From Nocardiopsis sinuspersici (GTDB taxonomy: Bacteria > Actinomycetota > Actinomycetes > Streptosporangiales > Streptosporangiaceae): a stretch of 64,000 nt of DNA. The notes beneath the pieces were generated by a model. The model was given only the letters and a program-made list of their open reading frames with translations. It was not told where the DNA came from and did no database searches. Numbering within the stretch: the stretch's first letter is position 1; each line of letters starts with the position of its first letter. The stretch lies in the NCBI GenBank assembly GCA_008638415.1, contig VWVT01000017.1, positions 83,894 through 147,893 on the forward strand, given 5' to 3'. Of this stretch, positions 9,190 through 17,197 are shown piece after piece. Made by a program: the position numbers and the translations under genes.

Positions 9190-9238
9190 AGGCCGAGTCG
9201 GCCGGACCGCCGTGGGCCCGGCCGATCCCCCGGTCTCC

Positions 9239-9712
9239 TCAGGCCATCGTGGCCAGCAGCTCGTCCAGGGCCTCCATGGACTGCCTCAGGCCGTACTCCA
9301 TACCGGACTGGACCATGCCCTCGCGGTCCTCGACGGTCTGGAAGACCGTGACCGACGTGTAGAGGGTGCGGCCGTCCCTCTCCTCCAGCGTGGTGGTCTC
9401 CAAGCACACGTGCCCGGGCATGCCCTCGTACTCGAAGGTCCACACGAAGCGCTCGGGGGCGACGGCGTCGTGGACCACGCCGTGGAAGCCGTGCTCCTGC
9501 CCGTCGGGCATGCGCTCGACGAAGCGCCAGGAGCCGCCCGGGCGCACGTCGGCGCGGTCGATGACGGTCTCGCTCTCCTTGAGCCCCCACCACCTGGCGA
9601 GGTACTCGGGCTCGGTCATGGCCTTGTACACCACGTCGCGGGGCGCGTCGAAGCTGCGCGTGACGACGATGTCGTGCCGTCCGGGCTCAACGATCACTGT
9701 GAGGTCGCTCAT
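9239..9712 (-). CDS. SRPBCC (AHSA1-like) family protein
   Basis: 157 residues with the typical AHSA1/START-like pattern: an N-terminal strand with V-T-R-x-F-D-A-P, the A-M-T-E-P-E-x-L-x-R-W-W segment, then RPGGSWRF and a C-terminal helix ending in DELLATMA. These proteins form a hydrophobic-pocket fold; the ligand is unknown. The start overlaps the end of the upstream ArsR-type regulator by 26 bases, so the two are co-transcribed and probably translationally coupled. ArsR/SRPBCC pairs are a common small actinobacterial operon in which the regulator controls both genes. Confidence 0.85.
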   Translation of the reverse strand: MSDLTVIVEPGRHDIVVTRSFDAPRDVVYKAMTEPEYLARWWGLKESETVIDRADVRPGGSWRFVERMPDGQEHGFHGVVHDAVAPERFVWTFEYEGMPGHVCLETTTLEERDGRTLYTSVTVFQTVEDREGMVQSGMEYGLRQSMEALDELLATMA

Positions 9713-10064
9713 GGTCGTTCTCTCCCTGGGTACCGCGTTGTCCCTGCTGGATCCTGCGGATCTCCTCGTCGAGGCGGCCGAGGCGGTCCTCCCACTGCTG
9801 GTGGTACCGCCCGATCCACGCCGACACCTCGTCCAGAGGAGCGGTCTCCAGCCGGCAGGGGCGCCACTGCGCGTCGCGGCCCCGGCTGACCAGCCCCGCC
9901 CGCTCCAGCACCTTCAGGTGTCTGGAGACCGCTTGGAGGCTGATGGGGAACGGCTCCGCCAGTTCGTTGACGGTCGCCTCGCCCTCGGCGAGCCTCGCCA
10001 GCAGCGCCCGGCGGGTCGGGTCCGCGAGTGCCGCGAACGTGAGGCTCAACGGGTCGTTCGCCAT
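9687..10064 (-). CDS. ArsR-family winged-helix regulator
   Basis: About 125 residues. The LADPTRRALLARLAEGEATV helix, the recognition helix SLQAVSRHLKVLERAGLV and the wing SRGRDAQWRPCRL are canonical for the ArsR family. There are no metal-binding cysteine pairs, so it is probably not a metal sensor; it groups with regulators paired with SRPBCC proteins. ATG at 10064 is the chosen start; the frame can also open at a TTG at 10076, which touches the AGGAGAG directly and is therefore less likely. The inverted repeat at 10086-10107 just upstream is the likely autoregulatory operator. Confidence 0.85.
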   Translation of the reverse strand: MANDPLSLTFAALADPTRRALLARLAEGEATVNELAEPFPISLQAVSRHLKVLERAGLVSRGRDAQWRPCRLETAPLDEVSAWIGRYHQQWEDRLGRLDEEIRRIQQGQRGTQGENDHERPHSDR

Positions 10065-10085
10065 CTGCTTATTCAACTCTCCTGT

Positions 10086-10107
10086 TAATCAACTGATGTG
10101 TTGATTA
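10086..10107. promoter_or_regulatory. Inverted repeat, probable ArsR operator
   Basis: Perfect inverted repeat with 8-base arms, TAATCAAC and GTTGATTA, separated by six bases. It lies 22 bases upstream of the regulator start, in an otherwise AT-poor sequence, which suits autorepression of the ArsR/SRPBCC operon. Confidence 0.6.
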
Positions 10108-10140
10108 TGACCCACGACACAGCCAAGTTCAAGAGGTGAG

Positions 10141-10396
10141 AGGAGGGGAATCCGCCCGGAAGCCGAGCGACGCACCGGGGTCGTCCCCCAGGAGAAACGA
10201 CGAGACGACCCGGCGAGGCGGACGAAGTCCCCGACGGCAGACCACGACCGCGGTCGTGCCACGAAGCACGACGGCCGAAGGCCCCCGAAAGCCGAGCGGC
10301 ACATCGGGGGTCTGGGGGTCGTCCCCCCAGGAGAAACGACGAAACGACCCGGCGAGGCGGACGGAGTCCGCCGAGCAGGGTCGTCTCGGAGTCGAG
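10141..10396 (-). repeat. tRNA-Ala-linked GC-rich repeat array A (about two modules)
   Basis: Two diverged copies of a GC-rich module fill the space between the ArsR leader and tRNA-Ala 1. Landmarks on the plus strand are AGCCGAGCG, a GGGGGTC/GTCCCCC hairpin, GAGAAACGACGARACGACCC, GGCGAGGCGGACG and GCACGACGGCCGAAGGC. The same landmarks recur at 13425-13753 and 22985-23379. The copy next to the tRNA forms the nested terminator at 10331-10384. Confidence 0.8.
10331..10384 (-). terminator. Nested-hairpin terminator of tRNA-Ala 1
   Basis: Read in the tRNA direction, an outer stem ACGACCC/GGGTCGT (10378-10384 with 10344-10350) encloses an inner stem GGCGGAC/GTCCGCC with a three-base loop (10356-10372), followed by a T-rich tract TTCGTCGTTTCTC. 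The architecture is repeated with different stem sequences behind the two other tRNA-Ala genes. Confidence 0.6.
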
Positions 10397-10469
10397 TGGA
10401 GCTATGGGGATTCGAACCCCAGACCTCCTCCATGCCATGGAGGCGCGCTACCAACTGCGCCATAGCCCC
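10397..10469 (-). tRNA. tRNA-Ala (anticodon GGC), copy 1
   Basis: A 73-base cloverleaf on the minus strand. The acceptor stem GGGGCTA/TAGCTCC contains the G3:U70 wobble pair that identifies alanine tRNAs. The anticodon arm CCTCC-ATGGCAT-GGAGG places GGC at 34-36, and the T loop is GGTTCGAATCC. The discriminator base is A. The 3' CCA is not encoded. The sequence is identical to copy 2; copy 3 differs at one D-loop base. Confidence 0.97.
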
Positions 10470-10605
10470 GTGTGCCTTGCGGCAACGGTTAGATCCTATC
10501 GGATATGGAGGGGTGGGATGACCAAGACCGCGGTGTAGTACGCCCCACACCGTCCCCGTACGGGACATCCTGTTCGCCGGGCCGCGAACCGGGCACAGGG
10601 AAGGC

Positions 10606-10812
10606 ATGAACGGCAGACCGCAGCAGGACCCCGTCCAGACCCTGGTCCGCTGGGAGGACCACGGCGCCGTGTGGCGGGTGGTGGAACGGGCCCCGTCCCG
10701 GGTGACGGTGGCCCTGTGCCGGTGCGACGGGGGCGAGGAGGTCGATCGCCTGGTCTCCGACGATCCGGCGCTCCTCGCCTTCGTGGACGGGCGGGACGCT
10801 TCCACGGAGTGA
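10606..10812 (+). CDS. Short conserved actinobacterial hypothetical protein, 68 aa
   Basis: 68 residues with a compact pattern (LVRWEDHGAVWRVV, then VTVALCRCDGGEEVDRL and DDPALLAFV) that I recognise from other actinomycetes. The function is unknown. It has no signal peptide or membrane segment; the alternating strands suggest a small beta-barrel. The codon bias matches neighbouring genes, which supports it being real despite its size. It is convergent with the SRPBCC gene. Confidence 0.65.
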   Translation: MNGRPQQDPVQTLVRWEDHGAVWRVVERAPSRVTVALCRCDGGEEVDRLVSDDPALLAFVDGRDASTE

Positions 10813-10833
10813 CGGAAGGCGCGGTCGGCGACC

Positions 10834-11268
10834 CTAGCGGGACGCCTCCACATGGGCCGCGGCGAGCGAGAGCACCATCTCCCAGCCGATGGCGCCCTCT
10901 TCGACGTACGGGCGCCGCGCCTCCTCCGACACCTCCAGCGAGGTGAAGCCGCTCTCCACCACCCGCAGGGTGACCCCGCCCGCGCCACGCTCCTCGATCC
11001 AGAACTCCACGAGCGTGGAGCTCTCCCCGTCGCCACCGAACCAGCGGAAGGCCGCGTAGCCGTGGGGTTCGAGTTTCTCGGTACGGATCCGGAAGGCGCC
11101 GTGAACGGGGTCGTGCACGATGTCCGTGTCCCCGTCCGGCGTGATCCGGTGGTCGGCGATCTCCTCGTCGTTGACGAACCATCCCGGCCGCCTCACCAGG
11201 TCCCAGACCTGCCGCGCGGACGCGGCGACGTCCACCTGCCGCTCGATCCGGTCCAGGCTCTCGTCCAT
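10834..11268 (-). CDS. SRPBCC family protein
   Basis: Start placed at the ATG at 11268, preceded by GGAGGGCG; the frame is open further upstream without a better site. 144 residues: IERQVDVAASARQVWDLV is the usual N-terminal strand-helix, then W-x-I-E-E strands and a C-terminal helix EEGAIGWEMVLSLAAAHVEA. The family binds hydrophobic ligands; many members are polyketide- or stress-related, but nothing here decides the substrate. It lies 59 bases downstream of the MarR regulator on the same strand and is probably co-transcribed with it. Confidence 0.8.
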   Translation of the reverse strand: MDESLDRIERQVDVAASARQVWDLVRRPGWFVNDEEIADHRITPDGDTDIVHDPVHGAFRIRTEKLEPHGYAAFRWFGGDGESSTLVEFWIEERGAGGVTLRVVESGFTSLEVSEEARRPYVEEGAIGWEMVLSLAAAHVEASR

Positions 11269-11327
11269 CGCCCTCCGCCCCTTCCGAAGTCGCAACCGCG
11301 TCGCGGCTCCGTTCGGTCACCCTCGCA

Positions 11328-11852
11328 TCACTCGCGGGCAGTGGAACACGAACCTCCGGCTTCGCGCCGCTCGTTCCGCCCTGCCCGGCCCTGCGGCTCC
11401 CGCGTCGCCGACCCGTCCGGCGGATCGGTGACGTTGTCGCGGAGCCGTTCCAGCAACTGTTCCAGGTGCGCGGTGTCCTCCTCGTCGAGGCCGGCGCGCA
11501 GGCGGCGGTCGAAGGCGAGCGCCACCTCGCGCATCCGGTGGAACGCCGCCTCACCTTCCTCGGTGAGCTCCACCAGGTGCACTCGCCGATTCCCCGGGTC
11601 GCGGCGCCGGGTCAACAGACCTTCGGCCTCCATGGCGTTGAGGTGCTGGGTCAGCGTCGCCCCCCGGATACCCACCGCGGCGGCCAGTTCGCGCTGATTG
11701 GCCGCCGGCCTGGCTTTCAGGGACATGAGAACGAGCCAGCTCGGGCGAGATCCTCCCGTCGCGGCGAGCGCCTCGTCGAAGGCGTGGCTGACCGCCTTGG
11801 CGGTGGCGGCGAGTCTGACCCCGAGGGGAGGGCCGGCAGAGCGGAACGGCAT
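11328..11852 (-). CDS. MarR-family transcriptional regulator
   Basis: 174 residues with a classical MarR winged helix: NQRELAAAVGIRGATLTQHL as helix-turn-helix, then the wing LTRRRDPGNRRVHLVELT with the conserved D-x-R-x(2)-R-R-V. The C-terminal 30 residues are a basic, low-complexity tail. It is divergent from the NTF2-like gene at 11978. The intervening 125 bases contain two direct copies of AACCGTTCG (11870-11878 and 11900-11908), 30 bases apart, i.e. on about the same helix face, which could be regulator half-sites. It is upstream of, and probably co-transcribed with, the SRPBCC gene. Confidence 0.9.
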   Translation of the reverse strand: MPFRSAGPPLGVRLAATAKAVSHAFDEALAATGGSRPSWLVLMSLKARPAANQRELAAAVGIRGATLTQHLNAMEAEGLLTRRRDPGNRRVHLVELTEEGEAAFHRMREVALAFDRRLRAGLDEEDTAHLEQLLERLRDNVTDPPDGSATREPQGRAGRNERREAGGSCSTARE

Positions 11853-11977
11853 GTCGGCAAGGCTACCACAACCGTTCGCACCCTAATGGATTGACGACTA
11901 ACCGTTCGGTACCTATCTTTTGACGGGAGGCGAACTGGCCGGTCCGCTCGGGACCGGCCCTCGACCAAGGAGGAGCA

Positions 11978-12364
11978 ATGCCGGAGAACGCGAGAACGGC
12001 GCAGGCACGCGGCGCGGTCGACGCCTGGGTCGCGGCCGAGGAGGCGGGCGACACCGCCGCCCTGGGCGCAATGCTCACCGAGGACTTCGCCGGGATCGGT
12101 CCACACGGTTTCCAGCTCGACCGGGAACGGTGGCTGGACCGCTATGACTCCGGTTCCCTGGTCAACGAGGTGTTCACCGCTGACGAGATCGCGATACGCC
12201 GCTACGGAGCGGAGACGGCCATCGCCAACGGGGTACTGGCGCAGCGCGCCACCTATTGCGGTCGCCCCGTCCCCGGCCGGTTCCGCTTCACCGCGGCGCT
12301 GGTCGCCGACGGGCACCCCTGGCGCATCGCCAACCTCCAGCTGTCACCGATACCCAAGAACTAA
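11978..12364 (+). CDS. NTF2-like (SnoaL/DUF4440-type) protein
   Basis: 128 residues: helix AVDAWVAAEEAGDTAALGAML, the EDFAGIGPHGFQLDRERWLDR segment and a C-terminal run of strands ending in WRIANLQLSPIP. This cone-shaped fold is used by small ketosteroid isomerase- or polyketide cyclase-like enzymes and by non-catalytic proteins. A strong AAGGAGGAG precedes the ATG. It is divergent from the MarR gene, which probably controls it, and is followed after 15 bases by the remnant LLM oxidoreductase. Confidence 0.85.
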   Translation: MPENARTAQARGAVDAWVAAEEAGDTAALGAMLTEDFAGIGPHGFQLDRERWLDRYDSGSLVNEVFTADEIAIRRYGAETAIANGVLAQRATYCGRPVPGRFRFTAALVADGHPWRIANLQLSPIPKN

Positions 12365-12379
12365 GGCGGCGACGGAATC

Positions 12380-12838
12380 ATGCGTATCAGCTTGAACACA
12401 GCCGACCACGTATGGTCCGGTGAGCCGGACAGTCTGCGCCATGAACTGACGCGTGTCGCACGCGCAGCCGACGACGTGGGGTTGGACACGGTCCGGGTCG
12501 CCGACCACCTGCTCCAGGTCGGTCCGCAGAGCTCACTCGACGCCGAGGTGCCGGAGGCCTACACGACGTTGGGCTTTCTGGCCGCGCGGACGACGCGCGT
12601 GAGGTTGGGCACGATGGTCACCGGTGTGACGTTCCGGCCGCCGGGTCTACTGGTCAAGGCCGTCACCGCGCTCGACGTGCTCGCCGAGCACTGCACGGCT
12701 GCCAGCCGCCCACGTGAGGAGATCGAAACGACGCTGGGCATCGAGCACATCGTCGTGATCACCGAGGGCCCGTGGACCGAGCAGGGCGTGGCCGCCCCGG
12801 CCCGTGCCGTGGACGCCCTGGGAGGTGACCCGGTATGA
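12380..12838 (+). pseudogene. LLM-class (F420-dependent-like) oxidoreductase with internal deletion
   Basis: 152 codons against about 290-340 for the family. Residues 1-101 match the family N-terminus (RISLN, ADHLLQV, LGFLAARTTRVRLGTMVTGVTFRPPGLLVKAVTALDVL). Immediately after, AEHCTAASRPREEIETT corresponds to the family helix R-x-H-C-x(3)-G-R-x(3)-E-I-E-x-T, normally about 130-150 residues further on. The whole middle of the TIM barrel, including the GGGG phosphate-binding segment, is absent, and the frame is intact across the join. A functional enzyme is very unlikely. It overlaps the next gene by ATGA, so it may persist as a translated leader. Confidence 0.75.
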
Positions 12839-13401
12839 GTAAGCCCCAGCGCACGGTCCACCGGTGGCGTCTGGGACCACGTACCCGCAAAGCCGTGCTG
12901 TCCGTGCACATCGTCGCGGCCGGATCATGGATCGGCATCGACGTCGTACTGGGCGTCCTGGTGTTCACCGCGTTGTTCACCGACGACGTTCGAACCGCCG
13001 CACTCGCCTACCAGGCGCTGGAGCTGTTCGCGATCGGACCGCTGTTCACCGCCGGCCTGGTGTGCCTCGCCTCAGGTGTCCTCTTGGGGCTGGGCACGAA
13101 GTACGGCGTGCTGAGGTACTGGTGGGTGGTCGCGAAACTGGTGGTGAACGTGGTGTTCGTCGTCCTCGTACCGTTGTCGCTGAGCCCGACAGTCACCGCA
13201 GCCGCCGAGTACGGCCGGAACCTCGTCGAAGGGCACCCGGACGCGGCGATGGTGACTGACCTCGTTTTCCCACCGATCGTCTCGCCCACGGGCCTGCTCA
13301 TCGCGGTACTGCTGGCCGTCTTCAAACCGTGGGGCAGGATCGGGGGATCACGGCGGAGCGCACGAACACGATCGGCCTCCACCGATCGGCCAAGCGGATA
13401 G
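12835..13401 (+). CDS. DUF2269-like integral membrane protein
   Basis: 188 residues with four hydrophobic segments at about 20-47, 55-87, 96-118 and 145-163, and a basic cytoplasmic N-terminus and C-terminus. The VHIVAAGSWIG motif in the first segment, with its histidine, and the overall layout resemble the DUF2269 family of small membrane proteins. No catalytic residues are apparent. The ATG overlaps the stop of the upstream LLM remnant (ATGA), so the two were one operon. The last 20 residues run into the repeat region and may be non-native. Confidence 0.6.
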   Translation: MSKPQRTVHRWRLGPRTRKAVLSVHIVAAGSWIGIDVVLGVLVFTALFTDDVRTAALAYQALELFAIGPLFTAGLVCLASGVLLGLGTKYGVLRYWWVVAKLVVNVVFVVLVPLSLSPTVTAAAEYGRNLVEGHPDAAMVTDLVFPPIVSPTGLLIAVLLAVFKPWGRIGGSRRSARTRSASTDRPSG

Positions 13402-13424
13402 AAGGCGGTCCCGCGAACGGAACA

Positions 13425-13753
13425 GGACCGAGCGGCGCACCAGGGGGCTTCCCCAAAAGAAACAGGCCCGCGGGGAAGGCGGGCGAAGACCGCGACCACG
13501 GCCGTGCCGCGAAGCACGACGGCCGAAGGCCGAGCGGCACACCGGGGGGTCTGGGGGTCGCCCCCCAGAGAAACGACGAGACGACCCGGCGAGGCGGACG
13601 AAGTCCGTGCAGCAGCCTCAACCACGGTCGTGCCGCGAAGCACGACGGCCGAAGGCCGAGCGGCACACCGGGGGGTCTGGGGGGTCGTCCCCCCAAAAGA
13701 AACAGGCCCGCGGGGAAGGTGGACGAAGTCCACCGACCACGCGGGCCTCAACG
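13425..13753 (-). repeat. tRNA-Ala-linked repeat array B (about two and a half modules)
   Basis: The full modules start with GCCGTGCCGCGAAGCAC (about 13502) and GTCGTGCCGCGAAGCAC (about 13628), so the period is about 126-127 bases. A partial module lies to the left (about 13425-13500). In the tRNA direction each full module contains a CTGGGGG/CCCCCAG-type hairpin (loop GCGA in one copy), a short CGGC/GCCG hairpin with a CTTCG loop, and GTCGTGC/GCACGAC around a six-base loop TTCGCG. The sequence is nearly identical to array C. Confidence 0.85.
13695..13748 (-). terminator. Nested-hairpin terminator of tRNA-Ala 2
   Basis: Outer 9-bp stem AGGCCCGCG/CGCGGGCCT (13704-13712 with 13740-13748) encloses GGTGGAC/GTCCACC with a three-base loop (13718-13734). 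In the tRNA direction it is followed by TGTTTCTTTT, a good U-tract for an intrinsic terminator. Confidence 0.75.
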
Positions 13754-13826
13754 TGGAGCTATGGGGATTCGAACCCCAGACCTCCTCCATGCCATGGAGG
13801 CGCGCTACCAACTGCGCCATAGCCCC
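13754..13826 (-). tRNA. tRNA-Ala (anticodon GGC), copy 2
   Basis: 73 bases, identical to the copy at 10397-10469: G3:U70 acceptor pair, GGC anticodon, GGTTCGAATCC T loop, A discriminator, no encoded CCA. It lies 3.36 kb from copy 1 in the same orientation. Confidence 0.97.
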
Positions 13827-13952
13827 TGGTATGCCGGGCGGTTCCCCCGCTCGGCGATGAAATTACTGTACCGGAGATCAGGAGTGGGTTGCGACGTCGG
13901 GGCCGGCAGGTGGACGTGCGGTAGCCGGTTTGGGGGCGAATACCCTGGAGTG

Positions 13953-14279
13953 GTGCCCGAATCAAAGCTTGAAATCCAGATGCTCCACGACCGTCTGCTG
14001 GTGAAGGCGGTCCCTGACACGAGCGAGCGGCGCAGCAACGCCGGTCTGGTCATTCCGGACACGGTCAGGCTGGCGACCAGACTCGCATGGGGCGAGGTCG
14101 TCGGCGCCGGAACGAGTGCCCGCCAGGTGAAGACCGGCGACCGCGTGCTCTTCGACCCCGAAGAGCAGAACGAGGTCGAGCTGAACAGCGAGCGCTACGT
14201 GATCCTGCGCGAGCGTGACGTGCACGCCGTCGCCAACGAGGCCCCCGAACAGGGCCGGGGCACGGGCCTCTACCTGTAG
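13953..14279 (+). CDS. GroES-like co-chaperonin homologue, 108 aa
   Basis: The product has the GroES fold pattern: MLHDRLLVKAVPD, a mobile-loop-like segment ERRSNAGLVIPDT, then AWGEVVGAGTSARQVKTGDRVLF and a final strand YVILRERDVHAV. The family's terminal GTGLYL, which I recall from actinobacterial relatives, is present. It lacks a neighbouring groEL and is not the canonical GroES; a separate role is likely. The start is GTG at 13953 or the adjacent in-frame GTG at 13950; GGAG at 13947-13950 is very close to both, so the exact start is uncertain. Confidence 0.8.
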   Translation: MPESKLEIQMLHDRLLVKAVPDTSERRSNAGLVIPDTVRLATRLAWGEVVGAGTSARQVKTGDRVLFDPEEQNEVELNSERYVILRERDVHAVANEAPEQGRGTGLYL

Positions 14280-14495
14280 TCCCTTCCATCCCGCCAGGCG
14301 CCCAGGGCGTGTTCTCCGCATCATCTCGGGCTCGCGCCCACCAGGCTGTCCCTCGCCGCGCTCCGCGCTCGTGAAACACGACCAGGCCGAACTTCGCACA
14401 TCGTCTGCGAGGGACGGCCTGGACGATCACCCGCCGAGCCGGAAGCCCTCCAGAACACTCCCCGGGCCCGGCGGGTCCTTCACCGCCGGCCCCGG

Positions 14496-15095
14496 TCAGG
14501 CGCGCCCGTCGTCTCGGGCGGGGTTCGCGACCGCCTTGACCAGCGAGTACACGCACAGGTTGAGGACCTCGTAGGCGGGCGTGCGGCTGGAGTTGACGTG
14601 GGTCCACGCGGCGTAGAGCCCGGCCCACATGAGCTGCTGCGCCCAGGCCGGGGTGATCCTGGGATCGATGCTTCCGTCGGCGTGGCCTCGTTCGACGAGG
14701 GCGTACAGGGCGCGGTCGGCCGCGCCGCACTCGTCCTGGGACACCTCGTCCCAGGACTCCTCGTTCCCGAACGCCAGCATGATCACCCTCTGAAGCCCGA
14801 AGTACTCGGGAACGAGCCGCCGGAAGGCCTCCAGCCCCGTGCCCTCGGTGACGCGTGCCCTCTCGGTGGCCTCGTTGACGAGTTCGTCGGCGTACTCGCC
14901 CAGGGCCCGGACCAGGTCGGCGCGTTCGGCGAAGTAGCGCTGGAGCGTACTGCGTGCCACACCGGCGGCCTCGGCCACCTGGGAAAGCGGGGCCGCGGCG
15001 TTCTCACCGAGCACCAGCACCGCCGCTTCGAGGATCGCGCGGCGGGTCCTGGCCCGGGTCCTCGTCTCTTCCTCTGAGGGAGCACTCTTCACCAT
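14496..15095 (-). CDS. TetR-family transcriptional regulator
   Basis: 199 residues. The N-terminal DNA-binding domain is clear: TRRAILEAAVLVLGEN, then AAPLSQVAEAAGVARSTLQRYF with the TetR recognition helix. The C-terminal ligand-binding domain is all-helical with a YAAWTHVNSSRTPAYEVLNL end. It is divergent from the ABC exporter at 15162 with only 66 bases between them; the GGTCA-CATA-TGACC repeat there is the likely operator, suggesting that the regulator represses the exporter and itself. Confidence 0.9.
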   Translation of the reverse strand: MVKSAPSEEETRTRARTRRAILEAAVLVLGENAAAPLSQVAEAAGVARSTLQRYFAERADLVRALGEYADELVNEATERARVTEGTGLEAFRRLVPEYFGLQRVIMLAFGNEESWDEVSQDECGAADRALYALVERGHADGSIDPRITPAWAQQLMWAGLYAAWTHVNSSRTPAYEVLNLCVYSLVKAVANPARDDGRA

Positions 15096-15124
15096 GCCCT
15101 CATCCTAAGCTCGTCGGTCATTGG

Positions 15125-15156
15125 TTGACAATAATCGGTCACATATGACCTACTTT
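15125..15156 (+). promoter_or_regulatory. Promoter/operator of the ABC exporter
   Basis: TTGACA at 15125-15130 and TACTTT at 15151-15156 could be -35 and -10 boxes (spacing 20, longer than ideal). Transcription would then start at or next to the ATG at 15162, i.e. a leaderless mRNA, consistent with the absence of a ribosome binding site. The inverted repeat GGTCA-N4-TGACC at 15137-15150 lies between the two boxes, an ideal place for TetR repression. Confidence 0.45.
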
Positions 15157-15161
15157 GGTGT

Positions 15162-17030
15162 ATGAATGATCCATCAAGATCAGATACCGTCCCCTCTCCG
15201 GACGCCTCCGGCCCCCGCTTCGCCCAGTTCCGGGTGCTGTGGTCGTTCGTGCGCCCGTACCGGCGCAAGCTGGCGCTGGGCCTGGTGCTGGCGCTGGTCG
15301 GCTCGGCCCTCGAACTCGCCAACCCGATGGTGATCAAGCTGGTCCTGGACAGCGTCTCCGGCGGGGACGGCCTCCTCGGACCGATCACGCTGCTGCTGGG
15401 CCTGTTCGTGCTGGGCGCGGTGTTCGGCCTGTGGCACTGGATCCTGTTGGGCACCGTCGCGGAGAAGGTGGTGCTGGACGCGCGCACCTCGCTCGTGCGC
15501 CGCTACTTCCGCGCCGCGCTCATCCCGCTGTCGCACCGCTCCTCGGGCGAGCTGGTCACCCGGGCCACCTCCGACACGGTGCTCCTGCGCGAGGCCGCCT
15601 CCAGCAGCGTCATCAGCCTCATCAACGGTGGCGTGCTGCTGGTGGGGACGCTGGTCATGATGGGCGTGCTGGACCCGTTCCTGCTCGCGGTCACCTTCGT
15701 CGCCGTGCTCGTCGTCACCATCCTGTTCCTGACCCTGATGCCGTCCCTGGCCAAGGCCCAGGAGAGGGCGCAGAACTCCCTGGGCCTGATGGGCGGCGTG
15801 CTCGACGGAGCCCTGCGGGCGATCCGCACGGTCAAGGTCAGCCGTGCCGAGGAGCGGCTGGGCGGGCAGATCCTGGAGCACGCCCAGGAGTCCGCGCGGT
15901 ACGGAGTGCGCTCGGTCCGCCGCCAGGCGGTCGCCTGGACGGTGGCGTTCAGCGGCGTCCAGCTCGCCATCATCGCCATCCTGGGCCTGGGCGCGCTGCG
16001 GGTGACCTCCGGTGCCATCGAGGTCTCCACCCTCATCGCGTTCCTGCTCTACGCCTTCACCCTCATGACCCCGGTGATGGAGCTCTCCCAGAGCGTGACC
16101 ACGCTCCAGTCGGGCATCGCCGCGGCCAGGCGTATCCGCGAGGTGGAGGCCCTCCCGCTCGAGCCCTCCTCCGAGGGAGCCGGCACACCCCTTCCGGCGG
16201 GAACCGGCTCCGGCGGGGGCGCGCCGGACAGCGACCGCGGGGACACGCTGCTGGAGCTGCGCGGGGTCACCGCCCGGTACGCGCCCGGTGCCGAGTCCGC
16301 CCTGGACCGGGTGGACCTGGTCCTTCCCCGGCACGGCCACACCGCGATCGTGGGCCCCTCCGGCGGGGGCAAGACCACCGTGTTCTCGCTGCTGCTGCGC
16401 TTCCTCGAACCAGAGGAGGGGCAGCTGTTCCTGGACGGGGTCCCCTATCTGGAACTCACACCGGGGCAGGTGCGCGACCGCTTCGCCTACGTCGAGCAGG
16501 ACACCCCGGTCATCCCCGGCACCATCCGGGAGAACCTGCTGTTCAGCCGGCCCGAGGCCTCCGATGAGGAGGTGCGCCGGGTCCTGGAGCAGGTGCGGCT
16601 CGCCGAGAAGATCGACGCCCTGGAGGAGGGACCAGACACCCCGCTGGACGCCACGTCCCTCTCCGGGGGCCAGCGGCAGCGGATCGCCCTGGCCCGTGCG
16701 CTGCTGTGCTCGCCCGACGTGCTGCTGCTGGACGAGGCCACCTCGCAGGTGGACGCGATCACCGAGGCGGCCATCACCGAGAGCGTGCGCGACCACGCCG
16801 ACCGGGCCGCCGTGGTGACCATCGCGCACCGGCTTTCCACGGTGATCCACGCCGACACCATCGTTCTGATGGAGGACGGGCGGGTGCGGGCCAGCGGCAC
16901 GCACCGGGAGCTCATGGAGCGCGACGACCTGTACCGGGAACTGGTCGCGGCGCTGCACATCGCCGGGTCCGGGGAGCGGGGTTCCGTCGACGGATCCGCG
17001 GAACCGGAGCGGGTGACCCCGGTCACGTGA
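15162..17030 (+). CDS. ABC transporter, fused permease and ATPase (type IV exporter half-transporter)
   Basis: 622 residues. Residues about 25-325 are the six-helix ABC transmembrane domain. After a low-complexity Gly/Ser/Pro linker (about 335-360) comes the nucleotide-binding domain: Walker A GPSGGGKTT near residue 397, Q-loop VEQDTPV, signature LSGGQRQR near 500, Walker B VLLLDEATS near 520 and the H-loop IAHRLST. It should act as a homodimer exporting hydrophobic or drug-like molecules across the cytoplasmic membrane. The substrate is unknown, but the divergent TetR partner makes an efflux role likely. The second half-transporter often found in heterodimeric systems is absent. Confidence 0.93.
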   Translation: MNDPSRSDTVPSPDASGPRFAQFRVLWSFVRPYRRKLALGLVLALVGSALELANPMVIKLVLDSVSGGDGLLGPITLLLGLFVLGAVFGLWHWILLGTVAEKVVLDARTSLVRRYFRAALIPLSHRSSGELVTRATSDTVLLREAASSSVISLINGGVLLVGTLVMMGVLDPFLLAVTFVAVLVVTILFLTLMPSLAKAQERAQNSLGLMGGVLDGALRAIRTVKVSRAEERLGGQILEHAQESARYGVRSVRRQAVAWTVAFSGVQLAIIAILGLGALRVTSGAIEVSTLIAFLLYAFTLMTPVMELSQSVTTLQSGIAAARRIREVEALPLEPSSEGAGTPLPAGTGSGGGAPDSDRGDTLLELRGVTARYAPGAESALDRVDLVLPRHGHTAIVGPSGGGKTTVFSLLLRFLEPEEGQLFLDGVPYLELTPGQVRDRFAYVEQDTPVIPGTIRENLLFSRPEASDEEVRRVLEQVRLAEKIDALEEGPDTPLDATSLSGGQRQRIALARALLCSPDVLLLDEATSQVDAITEAAITESVRDHADRAAVVTIAHRLSTVIHADTIVLMEDGRVRASGTHRELMERDDLYRELVAALHIAGSGERGSVDGSAEPERVTPVT

Positions 17031-17197
17031 ACGCGCGGTAGCATCCGGCCAGAGCCGGTCGGCGCGAACGGCTCGACGGCCGCGGGCCTCCGGGAGGACC
17101 CGCTCCTCCCCACCCGCGGCCGCGTCCGCCTTCCGTTCCCGCGCGCCGTGCCCCTCGGCGCCCGTACCCGGCGCTCCGGCGCCCGTGAGGGACCCCC

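Noticed and set aside
14280-14495. Inverted repeat CCAGGCCG/CGGCCTGG at 14382-14422 as a terminator of the GroES-like gene
   Set aside because: The loop is 25 bases long and the stem has only eight pairs, so support is weak.
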